NCBI RefSeq assembly: GCF_003724155.1
Contig: NZ_RJJQ01000021.1
Coordinates: 1 to 64,000 of the forward strand
Length of the DNA: 64,000 bases
Source: Flexivirga caeni
GTDB lineage: Bacteria; Actinomycetota; Actinomycetes; Actinomycetales; Dermatophilaceae
Direction of reading: 5' to 3'
Part shown: piece by piece, positions 1 through 8,874 of the stretch
Layout: every line of letters begins with the position of its first letter
Position numbering within the stretch: the first letter of the stretch is position 1
The notes under the pieces: model-generated
Told to the model about the DNA's origin: nothing
What the model saw: only the letters and a program-made list of their open reading frames with translations
The model's database searches: none
Program-made: the position numbers and the translations under genes

Positions 1-93
1 GGGCAGATCCCATGACCGCCAGCGGGCACTTCTCATGACCGCTACCGGGCAGCTACCTGACCGCCCCCGGGAATTTTTTCGTGGCCGCCGTCA
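1..93. mobile_element. Terminus of an IS21-like insertion sequence (partial)
   Basis: Three direct repeats of about 16 bases begin TGACCGC at 13, 36 and 58 and end in GGGCA or GGGAA. Spacing is 22-23 bases, and a fourth truncated GGGCA lies at 1-5. Multiple short direct repeats of this kind, containing TGACCGC and GGGCA, are what I remember from the ends of IS21-family elements in actinobacteria, where they act as transposase binding sites. The rest of the element, including any istA/istB genes, would lie left of the window. The repeats stop just where dehydrogenase homology begins (about 94-103), so the element probably interrupted that gene. The family assignment is from memory and is not proven here. 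Confidence 0.5.
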
Positions 94-454
94 GAAACTG
101 AAGCAATCCGCCAGGCAAACGCCAGCGAGTATGGCCTGAATTTCCGGGCGTGGACCGCACATGCTCGACGTGGTCGTCGCGTCGCGGCGCAGCTCGAGGC
201 AGGGACAGTGAACGTGAATGACGCCTACGCGCCGGCATGGGGATCAGTCGATGCGCCGATGGGCGGAATGAAGGCATCCGGGTTAGGTCGACGGCATGGT
301 GAGCACGGGATCCTCAAATACACCGAATCCCAGACGATCGCCGTCGAACGGGTACTGCCGGTCGGCGTGCCAGACGGTTGGGATCCTGCCCGGTATGCCA
401 CACATCGTCACCCGCGGCCTGCGGGTACTCAAGCGGCTGCCCGGCGTGAAATGA
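94..454 (+). pseudogene. C-terminal remnant of a succinate-semialdehyde-type aldehyde dehydrogenase
   Basis: Frame 1 from about base 94 encodes the last 100 or so residues of an NAD(P)-dependent aldehyde dehydrogenase. Recognisable parts are EAIRQANASEYGL, then AGTVNVNDAY, then the subunit-contact motif PMGGMKASGLGRRHG, then GILKYTESQTIA. The N-terminus, with the Rossmann fold and catalytic Cys and Glu, is missing and replaced by the IS-like end. Near 400 the frame shifts by one base: from 401 a second frame continues as HIVTRGLRVLKRLPGVK with a stop at 452-454, which is how such proteins normally end, while the first frame runs on without homology to 567. The 5-prime truncation and the late frameshift together indicate a dead gene. 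An in-frame ATG/GTG start near 203-208 could still make a short peptide but not an enzyme. Confidence 0.75.
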
Positions 455-498
455 CCGGTCGTCGCACGCGATCACGGCACGCTGGCGGTCGACCCCGG

Positions 499-1083
499 CT
501 AGGCAAGCCGGGCCGACACGAGTGCCGTGATCGTCTGGCGCACTCGTTCCTTGACGTCGATGTCTGACGTGGTGTCCAGCTTCCCGTCCAGGTGCAAGAA
601 GGCCAGGCCGTGGACGACGGACCACAGACCTGTCGCCAACGCAGCCGCGTCGTCGGTGTCAAAGATCCGCCCGACGGCCTGGCCGAGGTAAACGTGGATG
701 GCTTCCACCGCGGCGACCCGGTCCGCACTGGTGCGGTCGCAGCCTTCGGTGAACATCACCCGGAACAGGCCGGGACGGGCCAGGGCGAACTCCACATAGC
801 AGACAGCAAGTTCCGCGAGCTCGTCGGCGGTGCTCGGCTCCGGATGCCGGGAGGCGAGGTCGGTCATCAGTTCTTGGTATCCGACGGCCGCGATGGCTGA
901 CAGCAACGAGAGCCGGTCCGGGAAGTGCCGATACGGCGCCGCACTCGACACGCCAGCCCTGCGGGCGACTCCGCGAAGAGACAGCTCTACGTTGCCGTCC
1001 TCGTCGAGCATCTCCATCGCGGAGCGCACCATCGTGGCCGGAAGGTCACCGTGGTGGTAGCTCGACGTTGCCCTTTCAACCAT
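499..1083 (-). CDS. TetR/AcrR family transcriptional regulator
   Basis: This 194-residue protein has the usual TetR layout. An N-terminal helix-turn-helix lies at about residues 33-56 (LSLRGVARRAGVSSAAPYRHF), followed by an all-helical ligand-binding half. The C-terminal segment GLWSVVHGLAFLHLDGKL resembles the WHG-type TetR C-terminal domain (TetR_C_33). The ATG at 1083 is followed by the SSYHHGDL start often seen in this subfamily. The gene points toward the dehydrogenase remnant and its 3-prime end lies 45 bases past that stop. It may originally have regulated that gene, but nothing intact next to it reveals its target. The 185 bases between it and the next gene (1084-1268) hold no gene that I can support. 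Confidence 0.85.
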   Translation of the reverse strand: MVERATSSYHHGDLPATMVRSAMEMLDEDGNVELSLRGVARRAGVSSAAPYRHFPDRLSLLSAIAAVGYQELMTDLASRHPEPSTADELAELAVCYVEFALARPGLFRVMFTEGCDRTSADRVAAVEAIHVYLGQAVGRIFDTDDAAALATGLWSVVHGLAFLHLDGKLDTTSDIDVKERVRQTITALVSARLA

Positions 1084-1268
1084 GTCCGCACCGCACCAAT
1101 CGGCAAATGTTTACAGCGGTTACATTATCTTCTATGTTCGAAGTTCTCAACACTTACACTTGATGAGCGGCTTCTCTGCCGCGCACAGCTGTACGGCTAC
1201 CTCGAAGACGGTTCGTTGCGCACCAATATCGATGGTCGACGTGCTTGCGATTATCCGGCGTGAACGCA

Positions 1269-2561
1269 TCACTGCGTGCGCAGCACCGCCGGACCGAGCC
1301 AGTGGCACGCGGTGAGTGCGAGCTCGATCGCCTGGCGGTCCTGGCCGACCGGGCGGCCCATCGCCTTCTCGGCGCTCGCGATCCGGTATTTCACCGAGTT
1401 CTTGTGCATCACGATGGCGTCGGCGGTGGCGGTGTAGCTGCTGTCATTGCGGAAGAACAACAGCAACGTGTCGCGCAGCCGCCGGTTCTGTTCGTCGTCG
1501 AGCGCGAGGTCACCCAGCGTCTCGCGCACCCACCACCGGGTCTGGTCGACGTCCTGGGCAAGGAGAGCAGCCACCGTGAGCCCGGGCTCGTCGAATGCGG
1601 TGACGGCGTGCTGCGGGTCGTCCCGGATCATCGCCACCCGCTGCGCCTGGAGTGCCTCCCGATGCGTATGGCGAAAACCTGCCAGTCCACCGTGCGGCCG
1701 CCCGATTGCGATCATCGGCAACGGCGGGCCGGACGCGTGATCCAGGATCGACGCCGGTATCGGCGGCACCGCCTCGACCGCCTCGGGCACCGCGATCCAG
1801 GCCCACGCCGTCGACTGGTCTCGCGACACCACGAGCAGACCCGTGGCGCAGAGGTGATCGGCGATGGCCGCGGCGGCCCGGTTGAAGCGGGTCAGCTGGT
1901 CCTGCTGCGCCCCGCTGTCGTCGACCCACAGCACCAGCCCAAGGTGCCGCCCGCGCAGGCGGTACCCGATGATCGGCTCGGAATTGTCGACGTCGCTGGC
2001 GGCACCGCTGAGCAGCGCCTCGACCCGGCCGAACCGCGCGGTGTTGCGTTCGGCGAGCCACTCCTCGCGCTCGGTCTCGTAGACGGTGACCACCCGTTGC
2101 GAGATCCAGTCGATGTAGTCGAAGGTGAGCGTGACGATCTGTTCGTAGGCGCACTCGCGGGCCGTGGGGTCGGCGAGTTGGCGCACAGCCTCGGCATACG
2201 CCTCCTTGAGCAGGAACTGCTGACCGAGCCGGTAGGCACGCACCAGGGCATTGACGGGTATGCCGCGCTGCGACAGCCGCCGGGCGTATTCGACCGCGGC
2301 CGACGGCGGCTCGATGTTCTCCACCGGGATCCAGTGCCGCAGCGAGTGCAGGATGTTCTCGATGTTGCCGGCGACGCTCGACTCCAGCAGGTCGATGATC
2401 GCGGTGTCGCCCTGCAGTTCGGAGATCCGTGCGGCGAGCAGGTCGCGCATGTCGGTCGTGAGCTCGGCAAACCGGTCGTTCAGCCCGGCGGCCACCACGG
2501 CGACGTGTGCCTGCAGTTCGGCGTCGGCCGGCAGAGCGGAGCGCGGCGATACATCCGGCAT
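1269..2561 (-). CDS. PucR/CdaR-type helix-turn-helix regulator
   Basis: The 430-residue product matches the three-part PucR/CdaR plan. The N-terminal half is helical and resembles an RsbR-type sensory region (residues about 20-170, with VAGNIENILHSLRHW). The middle region is GGDEF-like, and the last 65 residues form a C-terminal helix-turn-helix (LRDTLLLFFRND, then YTATADAIVMHKNSVKYRI). In this family that last part is the DNA-binding HTH_30 domain. The gene is divergent from the acyl-CoA synthetase, with a 159-bp shared promoter region, so it is a plausible regulator of the fatty acid/PHA genes that follow. That role is inferred from position only. Confidence 0.85.
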   Translation of the reverse strand: MPDVSPRSALPADAELQAHVAVVAAGLNDRFAELTTDMRDLLAARISELQGDTAIIDLLESSVAGNIENILHSLRHWIPVENIEPPSAAVEYARRLSQRGIPVNALVRAYRLGQQFLLKEAYAEAVRQLADPTARECAYEQIVTLTFDYIDWISQRVVTVYETEREEWLAERNTARFGRVEALLSGAASDVDNSEPIIGYRLRGRHLGLVLWVDDSGAQQDQLTRFNRAAAAIADHLCATGLLVVSRDQSTAWAWIAVPEAVEAVPPIPASILDHASGPPLPMIAIGRPHGGLAGFRHTHREALQAQRVAMIRDDPQHAVTAFDEPGLTVAALLAQDVDQTRWWVRETLGDLALDDEQNRRLRDTLLLFFRNDSSYTATADAIVMHKNSVKYRIASAEKAMGRPVGQDRQAIELALTACHWLGPAVLRTQ

Positions 2562-2720
2562 GGCACGCGTCCCCTCTGCGATGTTCGTTCCCGGGAAGGT
2601 TTCCGTCAGTGTGACACCGGGCGCGGCGAGCGCTCACTGTCTTTGGGTGACAAATCCGGGGAAAAGGACTGGCTCACGGAGCCGGTGCCAGCGGCCGGGC
2701 CCGTACCTAGCGTTGCCGGC

Positions 2721-4226
2721 ATGACCGAGTCACCAACAGCCGAGGCCGCGGCCAGCGACCTGGCACGAATTCCCTTCCTGCGTGCGGAGCTCGCGCCAGA
2801 CGCACTGTGCATCCGCGACGAGGAGACCGTCTTTGACAACGCGGGGTTCGCGGCCGCCGTACGACGGCTGGCGGCGCGGCTGGAGTCGTTCGGGGTGGCC
2901 CCCGGTGACACGGTCGCGGTGATGCTGCCCAACCGGGTGGAGATCGTCACCACGATGTTCGCGGCGTGGTTCCAGGGCGCCGCGATGACCCCGGTCAACC
3001 CGGCGCTGACCGATGACGAGGTCCGCTACCAGTTGCAGGACTCCACCGCGACCGTCCTCGTCGGGGACGAGCGCGCAGGCGCACTTGCGGACTCGGTCGG
3101 CATCGCGTGGCTGGACGTGGCGCGCCTCGCGGGCAACGCCGATGCACCGGACGCCGCCGGAGACCCGCGCGCGAGCCTTTCCGACTTCGCGCTGGTCATC
3201 TACACCAGCGGCACCACCGGCCGGCCCAAGGGGGTGCTCCTCGATCACGCGAACGTCACCGCGATGACCCGTTCGCTGATCGAGCACCTCGCGCTCACCG
3301 CCGATGACGTCAGCCTGCTTATCCTGCCGTTGTTCCACGTCAACGGGCTGCTCGTGAGTGTCTTGTCGCCACTGCGTGCCGGCGGCAGCGTCGTCGTCGG
3401 ACCCCGTTTCTCCCCCGCCACCTTCTGGGACGTGGTGGAGACCCACCGCCCGACCTATTTCTCGGCCGTGCCGACGATCTACGCCATCCTGGAGGCGCGA
3501 GCCGACCGCGCGGTCGACACGTCGTCGCTCAGGTTCGCGATGTGTGGTGCGGCACCCATGCCGGCCGAGCTCATCGGCCGCATCGAGGAGCGCTTCGGGA
3601 TGGCGCTCGTCGAGGCGTACGGGCTGTCCGAGTGCACCGTCGGTGCCACCGCCAACCCGGTGGAGGGGCCACGCAAGGCGGGAACCGTCGGCGTTGCGTT
3701 CCCGGGCGTGGAGATAGGGGTGGTGGATGCCGAAGGCATTCCCCAGCCGTCCGGCGAGCGCGGTGAAGTCGTCATACGGGGTGCGAACGTGATGCGCGGC
3801 TACCTCGGCCGCCCCGAAGAGACGGAGAAGGTGGTGCGGGACGGCTGGCTGCACACCGGGGACGTGGGCATCATCGACGAGGACGGCTACCTGGCGATCG
3901 TCGACCGGCTGAAGGACATGATCATCCGCGGCGGAGAGAACATCTATCCCAAGGAGATCGAGGAGTGCCTTTACAACCACCCGGCGGTTCTCGAGGCGGC
4001 GGTCGTCGGCAAACCGGACGAGTTCTACGGCGAGGTGCCCGTGGCGTTCGTCGCGACCAAGCCCGGCCGGACCGTCACCGCCGAGGAGTTGCTCGACCAC
4101 TGCACCGCGTCGCTCGCCCGGTACAAGGTGCCCACCGAGATCGTCATACGCACCGAACTGCCGAAGAACTCCGTCGGAAAACTCGTCAAAGGCATGCTGC
4201 GAGAACAGCTTTCGTCGGCCAGCTGA
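2721..4226 (+). CDS. Class I adenylate-forming acyl-CoA synthetase
   Basis: This 501-residue enzyme should activate a carboxylic acid to its acyl-CoA through an acyl-adenylate. The P-loop-like core YTSGTTGRPKG is at 161-171, YGLSECT at 300-306, the aspartate motif LHTGD at 377-381, and the hinge DRLKDMIIRGGENIYP at 395-410. The catalytic lysine of the C-terminal swivel domain is K487 in NSVGKLVKG. The reading frame is open far upstream (to 1245), but that part is antisense to the PucR gene. The ATG at 2721 gives the normal family N-terminus and falls 160 bp from the divergent regulator. Substrate cannot be read from the sequence. The PHA synthase downstream suggests it may feed fatty acids into hydroxyacyl-CoA metabolism. 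Confidence 0.9.
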   Translation: MTESPTAEAAASDLARIPFLRAELAPDALCIRDEETVFDNAGFAAAVRRLAARLESFGVAPGDTVAVMLPNRVEIVTTMFAAWFQGAAMTPVNPALTDDEVRYQLQDSTATVLVGDERAGALADSVGIAWLDVARLAGNADAPDAAGDPRASLSDFALVIYTSGTTGRPKGVLLDHANVTAMTRSLIEHLALTADDVSLLILPLFHVNGLLVSVLSPLRAGGSVVVGPRFSPATFWDVVETHRPTYFSAVPTIYAILEARADRAVDTSSLRFAMCGAAPMPAELIGRIEERFGMALVEAYGLSECTVGATANPVEGPRKAGTVGVAFPGVEIGVVDAEGIPQPSGERGEVVIRGANVMRGYLGRPEETEKVVRDGWLHTGDVGIIDEDGYLAIVDRLKDMIIRGGENIYPKEIEECLYNHPAVLEAAVVGKPDEFYGEVPVAFVATKPGRTVTAEELLDHCTASLARYKVPTEIVIRTELPKNSVGKLVKGMLREQLSSAS

Positions 4227-4359
4227 CACGGAAGCACCAGGTCCGCACACTTTCCGTGGCGGTCTCGCCGATCGGGGCGTGTATGGCGGAGAATCGGTCA
4301 CCCAGGACATTTTCGCGGACTGCGCGGCGCTCTGACGCAGACCGGAAGAAGGAGCGACG

Positions 4360-6042
4360 ATGACAACCGACGACTTGGCCAACACTGCGGCCCCGTTCGA
4401 CGCGCTGCTGGTCGACGCGGCGCGCGGGCCACTGCGACGACTGATTCCGGACCTGGCGACCGCGCGCTGGGCTGCCTCCCTGGCCCGACATCCGGCGGGC
4501 ACGGCATACCGGTTGCGCAACTTCGGCACCGAGTCGGCGAAGGTGCTGCTCGGCACCTCCGAGATGGCGCCGGACAAGCGCGACCGCCGCTTCACCGAGG
4601 AGGCATGGTCGGCCAACCCACTGCTGCGCCGGCTCGTGCAGCTCTACCTCGCCGGCGGGCGCGCGGCCGAGGGGCTGCTCGCGGACGCCGACCTGAGCGA
4701 GCGCGATCGCAGCCGGGTGTCGTTCGTCATCGAGAACCTGATCGAGGCCGCGGCGCCGAGCAACGTGCCGCTGGTCAATCCTGCGTCCGCGAAGGCCGTC
4801 ATCGACACCGCGGGGCTGAGCCTGGTGCGCGGCGGGACGCAACTGGTCAAGGACCTGACCAGTTCGCCGCGAGTGCCGCAGATGGTCGACACCAGCGCAT
4901 TCCAGGTGGGTGAGAACGTCGCCGTCACCCCCGGCTCGGTCGTGCTGCGCACCGAGCAGCTCGAGCTCATCCAGTATGGCGCGCAGACCGACGAGGTCCG
5001 GGAAGTGCCGATGCTGGTCGTGCCGCCGACGATCAACAAGTACTACATCCTGGACCTCGCGCCTGAACGCAGCCTGGTCGAGTTCCACGTCCGGTCCGGC
5101 CGGCAGGTGTTCATGATCTCCTGGCGCAACCCGGACGCCCGCCACGCGGCGTGGGATTTCGACACGTATGTCGGGGCGATCATCGAGGCACTGGATGCCG
5201 TCGAGCAGATCACCGGCAGCGACCGCACGGTGCTCGCCGGGCTGTGCTCCGGCGGCATCCTGTCCGCGATCACCGCGGCATACCTGGCCGGCACCGGCGA
5301 CCAGGACCGGCTGGCGGCGCTCTTCCTCGGGGTCACGGTCCTGGACAACGCGAGCGGTGGGACCATCTCGGCGCTGGTGGATCCCGGCACTGCCGGCGCG
5401 GCGAAAGCGATGTCGCGGCGCAAGGGATATCTCGATGGCGCGGCCCTCGCGGAGGTGTTCGCCTGGCTGCGCCCTTCGGATCTGATCTGGAACTACTGGG
5501 TCAACAACTACCTGCTCGGCAAGAAACCGCCGGCGTTCGACATCCTCTTCTGGAACGCCGACACCACCCGGATGTCGGCCGGGCTGCATGCCGACTTCGT
5601 GGACATGGCGATCGAGAACAAGCTGACCCGGCCGGGCGACCTGACGGTCCGCGGGGTGCCGATCGACCTCTCCGCGGTCACCGTGGACGCCTACGTCCTG
5701 GCCGGCATCGCCGATCACATCACGCCGTGGGGAAACTGCTATCGCACCACGGCCCTGCTGGGCGGCACGACCCGGTTCGTGCTGTCGACGAGCGGTCACA
5801 TCGCCGCGCTGGTCAACCCTCCCGGCAACCCGAAGGCCACCTACCAGACGAACGACGACAAACCGGACGAACCGAAGACGTGGCTCAAGGGAGCCCAGAC
5901 CCACCAGGGCACCTGGTGGTCCGACTTCTCCGAGTGGCTGGACGCGCGCACCGGTGAGACCGTGCCAGCTCCGGCAGAGACCGGTGGCCCCGGGTTGCCG
6001 GCGCTCGCCGACGCTCCCGGCACGTACGCCTTCGACAAGTGA
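4360..6042 (+). CDS. phaC: Poly(3-hydroxyalkanoate) synthase
   Basis: PhaC polymerises (R)-3-hydroxyacyl-CoA into intracellular polyester granules. The 560-residue length fits a single-subunit (class I/II) synthase. The lipase-like box is GLCSGG at 294-299, so the nucleophile is C296. The triad is completed by D452 (LAGIADHITPW) and H480 (TSGHIAAL). The conserved YYILDL (228-233), FMISWRNP (251-258) and the tryptophan-rich tail WLKGAQTHQGTWW are typical of PhaC. The start follows AGAAGGAG about 8 bases upstream of the ATG. The gene overlaps the depolymerase-like gene by four bases, so the two are probably translated together. The gap from the acyl-CoA synthetase is 133 bases, and no separate granule-associated phasin gene is visible nearby. 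Confidence 0.92.
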   Translation: MTTDDLANTAAPFDALLVDAARGPLRRLIPDLATARWAASLARHPAGTAYRLRNFGTESAKVLLGTSEMAPDKRDRRFTEEAWSANPLLRRLVQLYLAGGRAAEGLLADADLSERDRSRVSFVIENLIEAAAPSNVPLVNPASAKAVIDTAGLSLVRGGTQLVKDLTSSPRVPQMVDTSAFQVGENVAVTPGSVVLRTEQLELIQYGAQTDEVREVPMLVVPPTINKYYILDLAPERSLVEFHVRSGRQVFMISWRNPDARHAAWDFDTYVGAIIEALDAVEQITGSDRTVLAGLCSGGILSAITAAYLAGTGDQDRLAALFLGVTVLDNASGGTISALVDPGTAGAAKAMSRRKGYLDGAALAEVFAWLRPSDLIWNYWVNNYLLGKKPPAFDILFWNADTTRMSAGLHADFVDMAIENKLTRPGDLTVRGVPIDLSAVTVDAYVLAGIADHITPWGNCYRTTALLGGTTRFVLSTSGHIAALVNPPGNPKATYQTNDDKPDEPKTWLKGAQTHQGTWWSDFSEWLDARTGETVPAPAETGGPGLPALADAPGTYAFDK

Positions 6043-6863
6043 ACCGCGCGCACGCCACGACCCTGCGTCAGGTCGACGTCGGTGGTCAGTGGGTCCGGGT
6101 CGCGGTCCGGCCCGGCACGCAGGACGGGCCACCGCTGGTGCTATGCAATGGCATCGGGGCCAGTCTGGAGATCCTGCAGCCCTTCGTGGACCGGCTCGAC
6201 CCGCGGATCGAGGTGGTCGCCTTCGATGTGCCGGGCGTCGGCGGTTCGCCGCTGCCGCGGCTGCCCTACAACTTTCCGCTGCTCGCTCGCTTTGTCGGAC
6301 GGATGCTGGACAGTCTTGGGTACGAAAGGTTCGACGTGCTGGGCATCTCGTGGGGCGGTGCACTGGCCCAGCAGCTCGCCTTCCAGTTCCCTCGCCGCTG
6401 CCGCCGCGCCGTGCTGGCCGCCACGGCGGCCGGCTTCCTGATGGTCCCGGCGTCCCCCGCCGTGCTGTGGAAACTCACGACCCCGCGGCGACACCGAGAC
6501 GCCGAGTTCGCGGTCGACAACGCTGCCGAGCTGTATGGCGGACGGCTGCGCCGCGAGCCCGAACTCGCCGCCCGGGTGCTGCACCGCGAGTCCCGGGCGG
6601 GGTCCCGGCGCGGGTACCTCTATCAGCTGCTGGCCGGTGCGGGCTGGACCAGCCTGCCCGCCCTCCCGCTCATCCGGCAGCCCGTGCTGATCCTCGCCGG
6701 CAACGACGATCCGATCATCCCGCTGGCGAATGCTCGCGCCATGCACCGGCTCCTGCCGCACAGCACTCTGTACGTGTATGACGACGGCCATCTCGGCCTG
6801 GTGACGATGGCCGAGGAGCTGGCGCCGATCATCGGCGAGTTCCTGCGCGACGAGCAGCCCTGA
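6039..6863 (+). CDS. phaZ: Alpha/beta hydrolase, PHA-depolymerase-like (PhaZ type)
   Basis: A 274-residue alpha/beta-fold hydrolase starts at a GTG that overlaps the phaC stop (GTGA). The oxyanion region CNGIGASLE lies at 36-44. The nucleophile elbow GISWGG is at 102-107 (S104), acid D223 or D224 is in AGNDDP, and H251 is in DDGHLGL. The elbow G-x-S-W-G-G and the NGIG segment are characteristic of intracellular medium-chain PHA depolymerases of Pseudomonas. Coupling to phaC supports a role in granule turnover. No secretion signal is visible, consistent with a cytoplasmic enzyme. A less likely reading is a generic ester hydrolase. The following 222 bases (6864-7085) contain no gene that I can support. 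Confidence 0.85.
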   Translation: MNRAHATTLRQVDVGGQWVRVAVRPGTQDGPPLVLCNGIGASLEILQPFVDRLDPRIEVVAFDVPGVGGSPLPRLPYNFPLLARFVGRMLDSLGYERFDVLGISWGGALAQQLAFQFPRRCRRAVLAATAAGFLMVPASPAVLWKLTTPRRHRDAEFAVDNAAELYGGRLRREPELAARVLHRESRAGSRRGYLYQLLAGAGWTSLPALPLIRQPVLILAGNDDPIIPLANARAMHRLLPHSTLYVYDDGHLGLVTMAEELAPIIGEFLRDEQP

Positions 6864-7085
6864 CGACCCCGATCACCTGCGGCGTGCGCGACGGGGTCGC
6901 CGGATCAGGCTGACCTGCCCCTCGATCGGAACGCTGACGCGCGCGATAGTGGCGGCTCGTTGTCGGCGAAGGACGAAGAGTGCCAGCAGTTTTGGTCTGC
7001 GCGGCCGTGACCTGGCACACCTTCGCGAACCTAGATTCGGGGCGGGTCGTCAACGCGGCCCGCGCCGAGCAAGGAGCAGGAAGCC

Positions 7086-8861
7086 ATGCCATTCAAGACA
7101 CCGGTCGTACCGCAGGTCGACCCGACCGAGTTCCTCACCCGCCCGCATCAGGAGCGCCTGAAGTTCTTGGCCACGTTCTGGGCCGAGAACGGCTTCGGCA
7201 CGCAGAAGATGGTGCACACCATCTACATCGTCAAGCTGCTGATCCTCTACATCGGCGGCGGGATCGCCCTGGCGACCTTGACGTCGGGCTACTCGCCGTT
7301 CGCGGTCGGAGACTGGTGGGACCAGGCGATCATCTATCAGAAGTTCGTCATGTGGACGCTTTTCCTGGAGTTGTTCGGGCTGGGCGGCACCTGGGGTCCG
7401 CTCGCCGCGCACTTCAAGCCGATGACCGGGGGCATCGCCTACTGGGCCAGGCCCAACACGATCCGGCTGCCTCCGTGGCCGCGAGTGGTCCCCCTGACCA
7501 GGGGCGCGAACCGCACCGTCGGCGATGTCGTTCTCTACCTCTTGTGCCTGCTCGGCTACGTGGCGCCGATCTTCGGCCCCACCACCGAGGTAGATGGGCA
7601 CAAGCTGCTCGACCCGACCTTGATGCTGATCAGCATCGTGCTGCTGCTTCTGTGTGGTCTGCGCGACAAGATCCTCTTCCTCGCTTCCCGCGGCGAGCAG
7701 CACCTGCCCGTGTTGATCATCTCGGTGCTGGCCGGGTATGGCGCGTTCACGTTCAAGGACTTCATCATCGCGGCGAAGCTGATCATCGTCGTCATCTGGG
7801 TCGGTGCCGCGGTGTCGAAGATGAACCTGCACTTCGAGAACGTCGTCCCGCCGATGGTGTCGAATGCCCCGTTCACGCCGAAGTTCCTGCGGCTGGCACA
7901 CTACAAGTCATATCCCGACGACCTGCGTCCGTCCGGTCTCGCGCTCTTCATGGCGCACGTGCTCGGCACGACGGCCGAGCTGGTCGTGCCGCTGGTGCTG
8001 TTGCTCAGTCCATGGCCGTGGCTAACCATCGTCGCGGTCTGCTGCATGGTGCTCTTCCACCTCTTCATCACCTCGACCTTCCCGCTGGCCGTGCCGCTGG
8101 AGTGGAACATCCTGTTCGCCTACATCACGATCTTCCTGTTTGCCGGTTACCAGGCACATGACGGTTACGGTGTGCTGGACTTCAGCCAGCCGTGGATGCT
8201 GCCGGTCGTCCTGGTCGCACTGTTGTTCTTCCCGGTGCTGGGCAACCTGCGGCCTGACCTGGTCTCGTTCCTGCCGTCGATGCGGCAGTATGCCGGCAAC
8301 TGGGCGTCCGCCGTGTGGGCGTTCAAGCCGGGCATGGAGTCGCGGCTGAACGAACTGACCAAGGGTGCCGACAACCAGATCGACCAACTGGTCAACGGCA
8401 TGGGTACCCCTCCGGACTTCGCGGAGATGACCCTGCAGCTGACGATCGCCTGGCGGTCGATGCACAGCCAGGGCCGCGGCATCTACTCGGTGCTGCAGAA
8501 CTACCTGGGCGATGAGTACAACGACTACTCGCTGCGGGAGGCCGAGTTCTGCTGCAACAGTGTGATTGGCTGGAACTTCGGCGATGGTCACTTGCACGAC
8601 GACCAGCTGATCGACGAGATCCAGCGCCGCCTGCACTACAACCCCGGAGAGTTCGTCGTCGTCTGGGTCGAGTCGCAGCCGATCCACAAGAAATATCAGG
8701 AGTACTTCGTGATGGACGCCGCCCTCGGCATCGTCGAGCGGGGCCGCTGGAACGTCAGGGATGCGGTGAAGGAACAGCCTTGGCTGCCGAACGGCCCGAT
8801 CCCGGTCGAGGTCACCTGGCGGGCCAACGCCGAGACCTCCGGCCGCACCGCCGCCGCGTAG
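7086..8861 (+). CDS. DUF3556 family polytopic membrane protein
   Basis: This 591-residue protein has about eight to ten hydrophobic segments between residues 50 and 390 (IVKLLILYIGGGIALATL, VVLYLLCLLGYVAPIF, LMLISIVLLLLCGL and others). A soluble C-terminal third of about 180 residues contains FVVVWVESQPIHKKYQEYF. Length and topology match DUF3556, a mycobacterial/actinobacterial family with no assigned biochemical role. The start is preceded by AGGAG. The next gene begins 13 bases after its stop and encodes an FAD-dependent desaturase-like enzyme, so they form a two-gene unit. A role in membrane lipid or isoprenoid modification is conceivable from the partner, but is only inference. Confidence 0.8.
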   Translation: MPFKTPVVPQVDPTEFLTRPHQERLKFLATFWAENGFGTQKMVHTIYIVKLLILYIGGGIALATLTSGYSPFAVGDWWDQAIIYQKFVMWTLFLELFGLGGTWGPLAAHFKPMTGGIAYWARPNTIRLPPWPRVVPLTRGANRTVGDVVLYLLCLLGYVAPIFGPTTEVDGHKLLDPTLMLISIVLLLLCGLRDKILFLASRGEQHLPVLIISVLAGYGAFTFKDFIIAAKLIIVVIWVGAAVSKMNLHFENVVPPMVSNAPFTPKFLRLAHYKSYPDDLRPSGLALFMAHVLGTTAELVVPLVLLLSPWPWLTIVAVCCMVLFHLFITSTFPLAVPLEWNILFAYITIFLFAGYQAHDGYGVLDFSQPWMLPVVLVALLFFPVLGNLRPDLVSFLPSMRQYAGNWASAVWAFKPGMESRLNELTKGADNQIDQLVNGMGTPPDFAEMTLQLTIAWRSMHSQGRGIYSVLQNYLGDEYNDYSLREAEFCCNSVIGWNFGDGHLHDDQLIDEIQRRLHYNPGEFVVVWVESQPIHKKYQEYFVMDAALGIVERGRWNVRDAVKEQPWLPNGPIPVEVTWRANAETSGRTAAA

Positions 8862-8874
8862 AAGGGACGTCATC

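Noticed and set aside
1245-2720. Long open frame upstream of and in phase with the acyl-CoA synthetase, suggesting a 993-residue protein
   Set aside because: It is antisense to the PucR-type gene, lacks any domain-like sequence, and the ATG at 2721 gives the normal enzyme N-terminus.
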